Positions 9,481-17,840 of a stretch of 64,000 nucleotides of DNA are shown piece by piece. The stretch comes from Aestuarierythrobacter sp037968495 (GTDB lineage Bacteria > Pseudomonadota > Alphaproteobacteria > Sphingomonadales > Sphingomonadaceae), in NCBI GenBank assembly GCA_037968495.1, contig JBBKVP010000002.1:49843-113842 (forward strand), written 5' to 3'. A model generated the notes under the pieces. The model saw only the letters and a program-made list of their open reading frames with translations, did not search any database and was not told the DNA's origin. Numbering within the stretch: position 1 is the first letter of the stretch; each line of letters opens with the position of its first letter. The position numbers and the translations under genes are program-made.

Positions 9481-9556
9481 CGCATGCGGCCTTAGCCAGC
9501 GCGAACCGTCACCGCCAGCCAATGAAGGTTTTTGTCATGGAGTTTATTTTGGGAGG

Positions 9557-9631
9557 TGGTGACCCCTACGGGAATCGAACCCGTGTTTCAGCCGTGAAAG
9601 GGCCGCGTCCTAACCGCTAGACGAAGGGGCC
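9557..9631 (-). tRNA. tRNA-Glu (anticodon TTC), copy 2 in transcription order
   Basis: Complement reads GGCCCCT acceptor stem, D-arm with GTCTAGCGGTTAGGAC, anticodon loop CTTTCAC (TTC, reads GAA), T-loop TTCGATT, acceptor AGGGGTC, discriminator A and an encoded CCA. It is identical to the copy at 9687-9761 and lies 55 bp downstream of it. Confidence 0.95.
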
Positions 9632-9686
9632 AGATGTCTAACGAGTGCTTTATGGCAAGCGCAGAGCTAGCAATCGATGCCGCCGG

Positions 9687-9761
9687 TGGTGACCCCTACG
9701 GGAATCGAACCCGTGTTTCAGCCGTGAAAGGGCCGCGTCCTAACCGCTAGACGAAGGGGCC
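9687..9761 (-). tRNA. tRNA-Glu (anticodon TTC), copy 1 in transcription order
   Basis: Same sequence as the copy at 9557-9631, including the CCA end. All arms fold normally, with one G-U pair in the anticodon stem and one in the acceptor stem. A strong promoter lies immediately upstream (9782-9810), and the two genes are probably co-transcribed. Confidence 0.95.
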
Positions 9762-9781
9762 AAACCGGTGGCAAGGCCGCG

Positions 9782-9810
9782 CAAATAGGGGCGGGGCTGC
9801 TTTCGGTCAA
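9782..9810 (-). promoter_or_regulatory. Sigma-70-type promoter for the tRNA-Glu pair
   Basis: On the minus strand, -35 TTGACC (9805-9810) and -10 TATTTG (9782-9787) are separated by exactly 17 bp. The predicted start is near 9775, about 14 nt before the first tRNA-Glu. The promoter sits between the tRNAs and the recJ stop codon (9834). Confidence 0.65.
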
Positions 9811-9833
9811 GCCCCGTCGCGGGTGTTATTTGG

Positions 9834-11621
9834 TCAATCGGCCCAAGCGGCATCTTCAAGGTGCAACTCTGCCTGCGGACGGTTGCCCCAATCATCGATC
9901 TTGGCCCTCCCTGCGAGCCATAGCTTGCGCCCTCTGGAACCGTGGAGCAAAGCCTGCCCCAGATCACTCTCCGCCGCCCGGAATGCAATCGCCTTGAAAG
10001 AAGCGCCATCGTCGCCAGCAGCGATCAACCTGACGTGGTCTGTGCCGACAATATCGGCCTTCACCAGCCTGACAGGGCCAACTGCAACGCGCGGCCCGGG
10101 CCAGCCGATGCCATATGGGCCAGCGCTTTCGAGACGGTCCACCAGGTCAGGCGCTAGCCCGCGCGGCGAGATCGACAGATCGAGCAGAATTGTCTGTTCG
10201 GCTGAGGCGCGGGCCACCGGGCCTTCGAGCCGTTCGTTTACCCAGTCGGTGAACTCTTCCAGCTTGTCGCCATCAACAGTCAGGCCGGCGGCCATTGCGT
10301 GTCCGCCGCCTGCGACGAGAAGGTCCGCAGCACGCGCTGCGATAATCGCAGCACCGAGATCGACGCCTGAGATCGAACGGCCTGATCCCTTACCTTGGCC
10401 AGTCTCGGCATCGAGCGCGATGATGATCGCCGGTTTGCCGGTTTTTTCTTTGATCCGGCCAGCGACGATGCCGATAACACCGGGATGCCAACCGCGACCC
10501 GCCAAAACGCAAACAGCACGGTTGTGCTGCGCAACAAGCATTTCCTCTGCCTCGCGCTGCACTTCGGCCTCGATAGCACGGCGTTCTTCATTGAGGGCCG
10601 AAAGCTGCGCGGATATGTCGCGCGCTTCGTCGGGATCGCTGGTCGTCAGCAAGCGCACGCCAAGCGTCGATTCGCCGACGCGGCCTCCAGCGTTGATGCG
10701 CGGACCAAGGGCAAAGCCGAGGTCGCTGCAAACGGGGGCGCGGTTGAGGCGGCTCGCGTCGATCAGTGCCGCCAACCCGATGTTTTCGCGGCGGGCGAGT
10801 ACCTTGAGCCCTTGGGCCACCATCGCGCGGTTCAATCCGTGAAGCGCAGCAACATCTGCAACCGTGCCGAGAGCGACGAGGTCTAGCAGCGAAAACAGGT
10901 CCGGCTCTTTACGGTTCTCGAAGAAGCCTTGCTTCCGTAAGGTGCGGACCAGTGCGATAGCCAGCAAGAAGGCAACGCCAACTGCCGCCAAATGCCCGTG
11001 CGCCGCAGCAATATCGTTCTCGTCTAGCCGGTTAGGGTTCACCATGGCTGCAGCACGCGGTAATTCTGGCGAGCATTTGTGGTGGTCGACCACGATCACG
11101 TCAATGCCCGCGGCATGAGCCTGACCCAGTGCATCATGCGCCATCGCTCCGCAATCGACGGTGACGATCAGGCTTGAGCCTTGTTCGCCCAGTTTGACCA
11201 ACGCTTCGCCTGACGGGCCATATCCCTCAAGCAGGCGATCGGGAATGTAATAGCCAGCCTCAAGTCCTAGTGTTCGGAGCAAGCGGACGAGCAAAGCGGC
11301 ACTTGTTGCTCCATCCACGTCGTAGTCGCCGTAAATTGTCACAGTTTCCTGCCCCAGCACCGCCTGGGCAATGCGTTCAGCCGCCGCTTCCATGTCGCGG
11401 AATTCTGCTGGATCGGGCAAGAAGGACCGCAAGGAAGGATTGCGGTGGCGGTCCAAATCGTCTCGCGGTACCCCTCTCGACAAAAGCAATTGCGCTTCGA
11501 TGTCGTCTTGGGCGCTCGCCGCCCCGCCTTCCATCGCCATATTGCCGCCGCGCCAGCGCCATGCCTTTCCGCTGATCGAGCGTTCTATGCCAAGTACGGA
11601 GGTGGTTGATTGGGATGCCAT
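9834..11621 (-). CDS. recJ: Single-stranded-DNA-specific exonuclease RecJ
   Basis: A 595-residue DHH-superfamily nuclease that degrades single-stranded DNA 5' to 3' in recombination and mismatch repair. Catalytic motifs are present: YGDYDVDGATSAALLVR (motif I), TVDCGAMAHD, the VVDHHKCSPELP DHH motif, and the DHHA1-type glycine-rich motif GKGSGRSISGVDLGAAI with VAGGGHAMAAGLTV further on. The C-terminal OB-fold region covers about residues 470-595. Length is normal. It stands alone on the minus strand between the tRNA pair and a divergent flavodoxin-like gene. Confidence 0.95.
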   Translation of the reverse strand: MASQSTTSVLGIERSISGKAWRWRGGNMAMEGGAASAQDDIEAQLLLSRGVPRDDLDRHRNPSLRSFLPDPAEFRDMEAAAERIAQAVLGQETVTIYGDYDVDGATSAALLVRLLRTLGLEAGYYIPDRLLEGYGPSGEALVKLGEQGSSLIVTVDCGAMAHDALGQAHAAGIDVIVVDHHKCSPELPRAAAMVNPNRLDENDIAAAHGHLAAVGVAFLLAIALVRTLRKQGFFENRKEPDLFSLLDLVALGTVADVAALHGLNRAMVAQGLKVLARRENIGLAALIDASRLNRAPVCSDLGFALGPRINAGGRVGESTLGVRLLTTSDPDEARDISAQLSALNEERRAIEAEVQREAEEMLVAQHNRAVCVLAGRGWHPGVIGIVAGRIKEKTGKPAIIIALDAETGQGKGSGRSISGVDLGAAIIAARAADLLVAGGGHAMAAGLTVDGDKLEEFTDWVNERLEGPVARASAEQTILLDLSISPRGLAPDLVDRLESAGPYGIGWPGPRVAVGPVRLVKADIVGTDHVRLIAAGDDGASFKAIAFRAAESDLGQALLHGSRGRKLWLAGRAKIDDWGNRPQAELHLEDAAWAD

Positions 11622-11703
11622 ATGCTTGATCTATCGCAGACAGGCCGCCGCGCATAGCGCCGGGCGATTGACAATCGACAGCTAGCCGCGAAGACCATTG
11701 CCG

Positions 11704-12198
11704 ATGAGCTTAGAAAACCATTCGCACCTGCTGATAATTTGGCACAGCCGCACGGGCGCGAGTGAGGCCATGGCGCGGGCGGCAGCTGATGGGGCTGGCG
11801 ACAAGGCGCACATTATGCGTGCAGATGAGGTCGACGCAGATGACTTGCTTGCCGCGAGTGGTTACCTTTTTATCTGCCCCGAAAACCTCGCCAGCATGAG
11901 CGGCCTGATGAAAGAAATGTTCGACCGGAACTACTATCCGGTTCTCGGATGTATCGAAGGACGGCCCTATGCCACAGCCATCGCAGCAGGGTCGGACGGT
12001 GAGGGAGCGCAGCGCCAGATAGACCGGATAGCAACGGGCTGGCGCTTGCGAAGGGTTGCCGATCCGATCATCGTGAACTGCTCCGCCCAGACACCTGAAA
12101 CAATCATGGCTCCAAAGGAACTAGACGAGAATAGTTTGATGCTTTGCAGAGAACTTGGACAGTCGCTCGCCGAGGGCATTGCACTGGGAGTATTCTGA
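11704..12198 (+). CDS. Flavodoxin-fold NAD(P)H-dependent oxidoreductase-like protein
   Basis: A protein of about 164 residues with a flavodoxin-like fold. The phosphate-binding loop resembles WHSRTGASEAMARAAADGA at the end of strand 1, and residues around 50-75 (SGYLFICPENLASMSGLMKEMFDRNYY) match the loop of NAD(P)H-dependent FMN reductases and WrbA-like proteins that holds the isoalloxazine ring. The ATG at 11704 is preferred; an in-frame TTG lies two codons upstream. It reads divergently from recJ, 82 bp away. The redox partner is unknown. Confidence 0.8.
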   Translation: MSLENHSHLLIIWHSRTGASEAMARAAADGAGDKAHIMRADEVDADDLLAASGYLFICPENLASMSGLMKEMFDRNYYPVLGCIEGRPYATAIAAGSDGEGAQRQIDRIATGWRLRRVADPIIVNCSAQTPETIMAPKELDENSLMLCRELGQSLAEGIALGVF

Positions 12199-12330
12199 GC
12201 AATCAAATCCGTTTTAGATGCAACCCTCACCATATGACTCGTCGCGCGCAGAGTTTGCAGCCCGTAAAACTACTGTTAATTCAAGGGTTGCAAATCTGGG
12301 GACGGCTCTCAATCGCTAACGCTTCTACAA

Positions 12331-13077
12331 ATGATGAAATTAGGTCACGCCTATGCGCTCGCGTTGCTCAGTAGCCATGATTCGCGGCTAGACGATGACG
12401 CGATTATCATTGCGTCTGCTGGATCAACTGTGGCTGTCAGCCATGACCCGCGCGGCGCGGCGTCCAGCGGTAAAGACGATGGCTGGCTTGAGGTAATCGT
12501 CGGCGGAATGACGTTTGATATCAGTGGACTGCGCCCTGCGCCGGGCATCACGGCTGACGCAGCCGAGCATCATTACGATTTGGGCAGGGATGTCACCGGT
12601 CGCGCAGCTGCTTTGCCGATCATACATGCTCCACATCTATTTGGTGCATAGCGGGCTTTACCAGTGGTTCGCTGCATGTTGCAGGTCGCCCGAATCCTTT
12701 GCGATGCACCGGGTTTGACCGGGGTTGCATGGACGCCAGCACGCAGTTGGATGAGCATTTCCTATTTCAAGTCCATTGTTGATGCGTGGTTGACCGGGGG
12801 GCCGTTTCCCGCACTCGGTTTGACCTCGGTTAAGCCGGCGTTCGATGGGGGACTGCAAACATTAGGACTTGCCTATTTCATAGGGCAGGAATTGCACATT
12901 GAACCGGAAGTCGCTGCAGACCGCGTCGCTGCCACGCGCATTGCGGCGCGCCTGATCAACTCGCTGGTCCGAGGCGGTCCGATTGATGCCGCCATGTCTG
13001 TCACTGGACCGGATGGAGAGCGCTTGACTTTATCTCCTTCGGCAAATGGAAAATTCATCCGCTTGATGGTTGGATGA
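12331..13077 (+). pseudogene. Conserved sphingomonad-type hypothetical gene interrupted by an in-frame TAG
   Basis: Two reading frames, 12331-12648 and 12652-13077, are in the same phase and separated only by a TAG at 12649-12651. Read through, they give one protein of about 248 residues: residues 1-106 (MMKLGHAYALALLSSHD to HAPHLFGA) then, after the stop, RALPVVRCMLQVARIL and on to NGKFIRLMVG. The second half has no start codon or ribosome-binding site suited to independent use near 12652-12664, and the junction region looks like a continuous domain (GA-stop-RALPVVR). I recognise no function; the recalled likeness to an uncharacterised family (W-x-P-x-x-SWM, SANGKFIR) is from memory. A nonsense mutation, suppression or sequencing error could each explain it. 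Confidence 0.65.
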
Positions 13078-13632
13078 AGGATTGAGCGGAGCGTTTTCGA
13101 TTCGGCATATTGCGGCTCGGGAGAAACTGCCTTTCCGAAAGGTCAATCAAGCTCGGCTGCCCGGCCACGATCCGGCGATGCAAAAGCATCATCTGGTGCC
13201 AAGGCAGATACTCACCAACCGCAGTTTTGGTCCCTTGTTTGCTCATATCGGCTATGAGACTATCGGCTATGACGATTTCCGGCGGAACGAGTGTTGCTGC
13301 CAGCGCAGGAGACTGCAGTGCACCGGACCGGCTTGCCGCTGCATCGCGGCCTGCACCGCGTTTACAGCGAGATGGTTTCCGAACGCATGGGCCAGATTGA
13401 GGGCGGGTGGGCTCAGCTGCGTTCGCGCGCGCCCGAAGTTGCTGTCGAGCAGGCGATCATGGGGCTTGGCCTATTGCAGCGGGCGCTTAGAAGGCTGCTC
13501 ATGATGCCGGGCGGCAAGCGCCTCATACTCAATCGCAAGGATCCGCTCGGCACGGGTTTAGACTTCTCGACGCTCGACGCAATGGCAGGGCTACTTTGGG
13601 CGGTTGATAGCAGTGGTCTGGCCCCTCGCTAA
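13070..13632 (+). pseudogene. AHH-type HNH-like nuclease gene with a single-base frameshift
   Basis: The N-terminal part in one frame (from a TTG at 13070 overlapping the previous stop) contains KHHLVPRQILTNRSFGPLF and IGYDDFRRN; the C-terminal part in the next frame starts VLLPAQETAVHRTGLPLHRGLHRVYSEMV. Joined at about 13289, where one base is missing between AAC and GTG, they form a protein of about 187 residues with the HH(L)xP...NG..LP....A....LPLHRG.H pattern of the AHH group of HNH/endonuclease VII-fold nucleases. Such domains occur as toxin tips and as standalone proteins. The C-terminus after the nuclease motifs (RALRRLLMMPGG, LILNRKDPLG) is not familiar. Whether the deletion is real or a sequencing error cannot be told here. 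Confidence 0.7.
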
Positions 13633-13636
13633 GCAA

Positions 13637-14602
13637 TCACATTTTGGCGGCAAGTTGTTCCCTAGCGGCGTTATATTCCCGCTCAAGCCGGTCGACACGG
13701 TCAGCTACGCTATCAACAGCATCGACCATGCCGATGCCTTGGCCAGAACCCCAAATATCCTTCCAGGCCTTGGCCTCGCTGTTGCCGCCGGAACCAAAGT
13801 TCATCTTGCTCGGGTCGCTTTCGGGCAGATTGTCAGGGTCGAGGCCCGCGCTCTCGATCGAAGAGCGCAGATAATTGCCGTGCACGCCGGTGAACAGGTT
13901 GGAATAGACGATGTCGCTCGCCTGACTGGCGACGATGCTGTCCTTATAGGCTTGGTCGGCATTGGCTTCCTTGGTCGCGATCCAGGGTGAACCGATATAG
14001 CCGAAGTCAGCGCCCATCGCCTGAGCCGCCAAAACCGAGCGGCCATGTGAAATGGAACCGGACAACGCCACCAGACCGTCAAACCAAGTGCGGATTTCCT
14101 GCATCAGTGCGAATGGCGACAGCGTGCCGGCATGTCCGCCCGCGCCAGCAGCAACCGGGATCAGGCCGGTCGCGCCCTTGTCGATTGCCTTGCGGGCAAA
14201 TTTGTCGTTGATCACGTCATGCAATGTGATGCCGCCCCAATCGCTCACCGCTTTGAAGATTTCCTCACGCGCACCCAGCGATGTGATGACCATCGGCACT
14301 TTCCATTTGGCGCAGACCTCCATGTCTTCTTCGAGCCGGTTGTTGCTGCGGTGGACGATCTGGTTGACTGCAAATGGCGCAGAAGGGCGCTCCGGATGAT
14401 CGCGGTCATGTGCGGCCAGTTCTTCCGTAATATGGTTCAGCCATTCGTCGAGAACGCCTGAAGGCCGCGCGTTAAGCGCTGGAAAACTACCGATAATGCC
14501 TGCCTTGCACTGCGCGATCACAAGTTCGGGGCCGCTAACGATAAACAGCGGCGAACCGATGATCGGGAGGCGCAAATTGTCGAATGGGGCGGGCAGGGAC
14601 AT
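13637..14602 (-). CDS. Nitronate monooxygenase family protein
   Basis: A 321-residue FMN-dependent TIM-barrel enzyme of the 2-nitropropane dioxygenase/nitronate monooxygenase family, which oxidises alkyl nitronates. Visible features: LPIIGSPLFIVSGPELVIAQ at the N-terminus, VAAGAGGHAGTLSPF (glycine-rich FMN phosphate site, about residue 150) and ALSGSISHGRSVLAAQAMGADFGYIGS (second phosphate-binding part). The HGR...A..GAD pattern is typical of the family; the true substrate in this organism may be different. Its stop lies 4 bp from that of the broken AHH gene (convergent). Confidence 0.88.
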   Translation of the reverse strand: MSLPAPFDNLRLPIIGSPLFIVSGPELVIAQCKAGIIGSFPALNARPSGVLDEWLNHITEELAAHDRDHPERPSAPFAVNQIVHRSNNRLEEDMEVCAKWKVPMVITSLGAREEIFKAVSDWGGITLHDVINDKFARKAIDKGATGLIPVAAGAGGHAGTLSPFALMQEIRTWFDGLVALSGSISHGRSVLAAQAMGADFGYIGSPWIATKEANADQAYKDSIVASQASDIVYSNLFTGVHGNYLRSSIESAGLDPDNLPESDPSKMNFGSGGNSEAKAWKDIWGSGQGIGMVDAVDSVADRVDRLEREYNAAREQLAAKM

Positions 14603-14675
14603 AGAAGGCTCCGTGTGGATTTAATCGGTCGATTAAACGCCCTAGTGCGGGCGCGCAGGCTTGTCGATAGGGCCT

Positions 14676-15731
14676 TTAGTCCAACACATCCTCGATCGCG
14701 TAAATGCGTGCGGCATTGCCCGCAAACAGAGCTGCTTTCTCATCATCCGATGAACCAACAGACAAGCGTTTGAAGGCATTCCAAAGCACATCATAGGCCG
14801 CGCCCCAGCGGTCCACGGGATAGTTGCTTTCAAACATTGCGCGGCCTGCACCAAACGCTTCGATGCATGTTTCGATATAGGGCCGCCACATGGCCGCCAG
14901 CACTTCGGAGCCTGTCCCGGCAGCGGGGCCTTTGTCCGGCATTCCGGCGAAGGCCATTGCGAGGCCGCCGAGCTTAATGCTGACATTCGGGCATTCGGAA
15001 AGCGTGCGGATCGCATTACGCCAGCGGTCGAAATTCTCCGCCAGCTTGCCGTGATAACCGGCGATATTAAGCGGGCCGCCGCAATGGTCGAGGACGATGG
15101 GCTGATCAGGAAACGCCTTCGCCAGATCGATCACATCATCCAGTTGCGGTTCAAGCAGCCAAGCGTCGAACGTTAAACCCATTGGGCCAAGATGTTTAAA
15201 TCCTTCGCGGAAGGTAGCATCCAGATAGAGACCCTTTGGCGCGCTGAAGGGCGGGCCAAGCGTAGCGGGATCAGCATCCCAAGCCGCGGAATGCCGGATA
15301 CCTTTGAAGCGTCCGTTTCCGGCGGCTTCCAGTTCTTCAAGCACCGGCTTCGCAGCATCGCCCAGCATGAGATCGGCATGGCCGACGATGCCCGCACAAG
15401 GACGGTATCTGCCGTATAGGCCGCTGGCACCCTGCGCCGCGACACCGTTCACATATTCAACCTCGCCGACCGGCTTGAAAGCTTCTTCAGCCGAAGCATC
15501 ATAGAACGCGCCGCATTCCATAAACACGGTTCCCACGATGTTGTGGCCGCCGTCCAGTCCGCCGCGCGTATCGGCCTGAAGTGCGTCGAAACCGTAATAG
15601 GGGGCTCCCACAATGGTCTCGATGAAAGCGTGGCGCGGCTCGGGGAATGCCGGGATCATCGGGCGCAGATCCCAGAGGTGGTGGTGCGGATCGATGATCG
15701 GCAGTTCAGGCTCCAGGATCGCTTCAGTCAT
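14676..15731 (-). CDS. Amidohydrolase-2 family metal-dependent hydrolase
   Basis: A 351-residue TIM-barrel hydrolase. I start it at the ATG at 15731 (MTEAILEPELPIIDPHHHLWDL), since the metal-binding HxH (DPHHHLWD) is normally near the N-terminus; the extension to 15932 is unlikely. Other active-site features are DHCGGP (about residue 215) and FESNYPVDRWG near the C-terminus with the conserved Asp. The family includes 2-pyrone-4,6-dicarboxylate lactonase and L-fucono-lactonase-like enzymes, so a lactone or cyclic amide substrate is plausible. The upstream region contains repeats (see 15762-15851). Confidence 0.85.
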   Translation of the reverse strand: MTEAILEPELPIIDPHHHLWDLRPMIPAFPEPRHAFIETIVGAPYYGFDALQADTRGGLDGGHNIVGTVFMECGAFYDASAEEAFKPVGEVEYVNGVAAQGASGLYGRYRPCAGIVGHADLMLGDAAKPVLEELEAAGNGRFKGIRHSAAWDADPATLGPPFSAPKGLYLDATFREGFKHLGPMGLTFDAWLLEPQLDDVIDLAKAFPDQPIVLDHCGGPLNIAGYHGKLAENFDRWRNAIRTLSECPNVSIKLGGLAMAFAGMPDKGPAAGTGSEVLAAMWRPYIETCIEAFGAGRAMFESNYPVDRWGAAYDVLWNAFKRLSVGSSDDEKAALFAGNAARIYAIEDVLD

Positions 15732-15761
15732 GCTTTTTCCTCTTCCAGAAGTATCGCTAGG

Positions 15762-15851
15762 GTTACACAAGTTACACCCTGTCACCCTGTTGTAATCGGC
15801 ACTTTGGGTCGTAATATCAGTGACTAGATCAACAGAAACAGGGGGTGACAG
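15762..15851. promoter_or_regulatory. Repeat-rich candidate operator region upstream of the amidohydrolase gene
   Basis: GTTACAC occurs twice at a 9-bp period (15762-15768 and 15771-15777). CTGTCACCCTGTT (15779-15791) is mirrored by AACAGGGGGTGACAG (15837-15851), an imperfect inverted repeat with a loop of about 45 nt. It lies 30-120 bp upstream of the amidohydrolase start, where a repressor or activator would bind; no regulator gene is adjacent. Confidence 0.4.
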
Positions 15852-15950
15852 ATTTCTGGTTAGCGCGAAAACCCACTTCTTACCTAATAGTAGCCCAGCG
15901 CGGCCGTGTAGGAAATCCCACCCCGATAGCACAACTTTTGAGCTTGCGTT

Positions 15951-17633
15951 TCAACTGACTGACAGGGACGAATTGGCGGCGCTGATCACGGCACGGACAC
16001 TGGCCGTCGAAACGTCCTCGTCGATGCCGACGCCCCAAACCGTCCGGCCATCTTCGGTCTGACAAAGCACGTAGGCCGCCGCCTGAGCGAGCGAGCCCTT
16101 CGACAGCGAGTGTTCAGAATAGTCGCTGACTTCCAACTCGAGCCCGAAACCATCGCGCAATGTTGCAATAACGGAAGAGATCAGGCCGTTGCCGCGCCCG
16201 GTGACGCTCTGCGCTTCGCCAGCGACTTCAATGGTTCCGGCGAACAAGCGCACGCCATCAGCGGTGCGCTTTTCTTCATATTCAACCAGCTGGAAATGCT
16301 TGCCTGTGGTTTGCACGTGATAGGCCACGCGGAAGGCCTGCCAGATATCTTCCGCATTCAGTTCGCGGCCTAGTTCTTCGGCCATGCGCTGCACATGCGG
16401 GCTGAAATCGGCTTGCAATTTCTTGGGCATTTTTAGCCCGTGGCCCTGCTCGATAATCCAGGCAAACCCGCCTTTGCCGCTTTGTGAATTAACCCGGATC
16501 ACAGCCTCGTAATTGCGGCCTAAATCGGCAGGATCAATGGGCAAGTAGGGCACGCGCCACAGCTCGTCATTCTGCTCGTCCTGAGCGGTAAAGCCCTTCT
16601 TGATCGCATCCTGATGGCTGCCGGAAAATGCCGTGAACACGAGCTCACCGCCATAGGGGTGGCGCTGGTGAACGGGTATCTCGTTGCAATATTCTACGGT
16701 CTCAATCACCCGGTCGATGTCGGAGAAATCCAGCTTCGGATCAATACCTTGTGTGTACATATTGAGCGCCATTGTGACGAGACAGCAATTGCCCGTGCGC
16801 TCGCCGTTCCCGAACAGGCAGCCTTCGACGCGGTCTGCGCCAGCCATCAGGCCAAGCTCTGCCGCCGCGACGCCTGTTCCGCGATCATTATGTGTATGCA
16901 GGCTGATGACTGCGGCGTTGCGGTTCGGGAGGTTATTGCAGAAATATTCGATCTGGTCGGCGTAGATATTGGGCGTTGCTGCCTCGACTGTGGCGGGCAG
17001 ATTGAAGATGATCGGATGGTCCGGCGTTGGCTGGAGTACCTCCATCACCGCTTCACAAACTTCCAGGCTGAAATCGATTTCGGCGGTCGAAAAGGTTTCC
17101 GGACTATATTCGAAATGCCAGTCGGTGTCGGGGCGTTTTGCCGCCTCGTCCCGCATGATCTTTGCGCCAGTAATCGCGATTTCGCGCACTTGATCCTTCG
17201 ACATGCCGAACACGATCTGCCGCCACGCGGGGCTGACTGCGTTATACAGATGCACGATTGCCGACTTCGCGCCGGACAGGCTTTCGAAACTGGTGCGGAT
17301 CAGGTCTTCGCGTGATTGAGTGAGGACCTGAACGACAACATCGTCAGGAATGCGGCCCGATTTAACCAGGCCGGAGATGAAGTTGAACTCCGTCGCGCCT
17401 GCGCTAGGGAAGCCGACCTCGATTTCTTTCACGCCGATTTCGACCAGAAGATCAAAGAAGCGGTTCTTCTTCGCCGCATCCATAGGGTCGATGATCGACT
17501 GGTTGCCGTCGCGCAGATCGGTCGACAGCCAGCGGGGCGGGGCAGTGATAGTGCGGGTAGGCCATTGCCGGTTCGGCAGATCGATTTGCGGGAAAGGCCG
17601 ATATTTGGCCGAAGGATTTGTGAGCATGGACAT
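15951..17633 (-). CDS. leuA: 2-isopropylmalate synthase
   Basis: A 560-residue enzyme condensing acetyl-CoA and 2-oxoisovalerate, the first committed step of leucine synthesis. This is the long (LeuA type 2) form: a catalytic TIM barrel with RWLSTDLRDGNQ near residue 37, the metal-binding HTHNDRG (about 237-243) and NGERTGNCCLVT, followed by the C-terminal LeuA dimer allosteric domain (about 420-560) that binds leucine. It sits downstream of ilvC but is separated by a 207-bp leader with a candidate attenuator (17691-17777). The start at 17633 (MSMLTNPSAKY) is one of two ATGs 6 nt apart. Confidence 0.95.
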   Translation of the reverse strand: MSMLTNPSAKYRPFPQIDLPNRQWPTRTITAPPRWLSTDLRDGNQSIIDPMDAAKKNRFFDLLVEIGVKEIEVGFPSAGATEFNFISGLVKSGRIPDDVVVQVLTQSREDLIRTSFESLSGAKSAIVHLYNAVSPAWRQIVFGMSKDQVREIAITGAKIMRDEAAKRPDTDWHFEYSPETFSTAEIDFSLEVCEAVMEVLQPTPDHPIIFNLPATVEAATPNIYADQIEYFCNNLPNRNAAVISLHTHNDRGTGVAAAELGLMAGADRVEGCLFGNGERTGNCCLVTMALNMYTQGIDPKLDFSDIDRVIETVEYCNEIPVHQRHPYGGELVFTAFSGSHQDAIKKGFTAQDEQNDELWRVPYLPIDPADLGRNYEAVIRVNSQSGKGGFAWIIEQGHGLKMPKKLQADFSPHVQRMAEELGRELNAEDIWQAFRVAYHVQTTGKHFQLVEYEEKRTADGVRLFAGTIEVAGEAQSVTGRGNGLISSVIATLRDGFGLELEVSDYSEHSLSKGSLAQAAAYVLCQTEDGRTVWGVGIDEDVSTASVRAVISAANSSLSVS

Positions 17634-17690
17634 GGAGGTTCTCGTAACTTTAATGCTGGACTTATCGCTGGATTGGGGTTCGGTGATTGT

Positions 17691-17739
17691 CCCTTGAGCG
17701 ACCGCGTGCTCGGTGCACGTCTAACGTCACGCCCAAGGG
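17691..17739 (-). promoter_or_regulatory. Candidate leucine attenuator structure before leuA
   Basis: In the minus-strand RNA, CCCTTGGGCG (complement of 17730-17739) can pair with CGCTCAAGGG (complement of 17691-17700) in a 10-bp stem with one G-U pair. It encloses a local hairpin CGTGC-ACCGA-GCACG. The first half overlaps the end of the leader peptide, so ribosome position would decide which hairpin forms. No clear U-tract follows, so control could act through Rho or translation. Confidence 0.5.
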
Positions 17740-17777
17740 CGAGTTAGTCGTAGCAGCGATAGTTCGTTACGGATCAT
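17727..17777 (-). CDS. Putative leucine leader peptide (LeuL-like)
   Basis: A 16-codon reading frame, MIRNELSLLRLTRPWA, lies 94 nt upstream of leuA on the same strand. Four of its sixteen codons are leucine and three of these are CTA, a codon that should be rare in this GC-rich genome (only CTG also appears). This is the classic design of an amino-acid attenuation leader, where leucyl-tRNA shortage stalls the ribosome. The stop codon is placed just at the first arm of the predicted stem (17730-17739). No other function is likely for such a short peptide. Confidence 0.6.
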   Translation of the reverse strand: MIRNELSLLRLTRPWA

Positions 17778-17840
17778 GGCGCAGACCTTTGCCGGAAATT
17801 GCGGCAAAGGCAAGCGCCACTTGTCTGTTAGTGCGGATGC

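Noticed and set aside
12199..12330. TGCAACCCT / AGGGTTGCA inverted repeat (12219-12227 and 12284-12292).
   Set aside because: Only 9 bp with a 56-nt gap before a broken gene; chance or an old regulatory site cannot be told apart.
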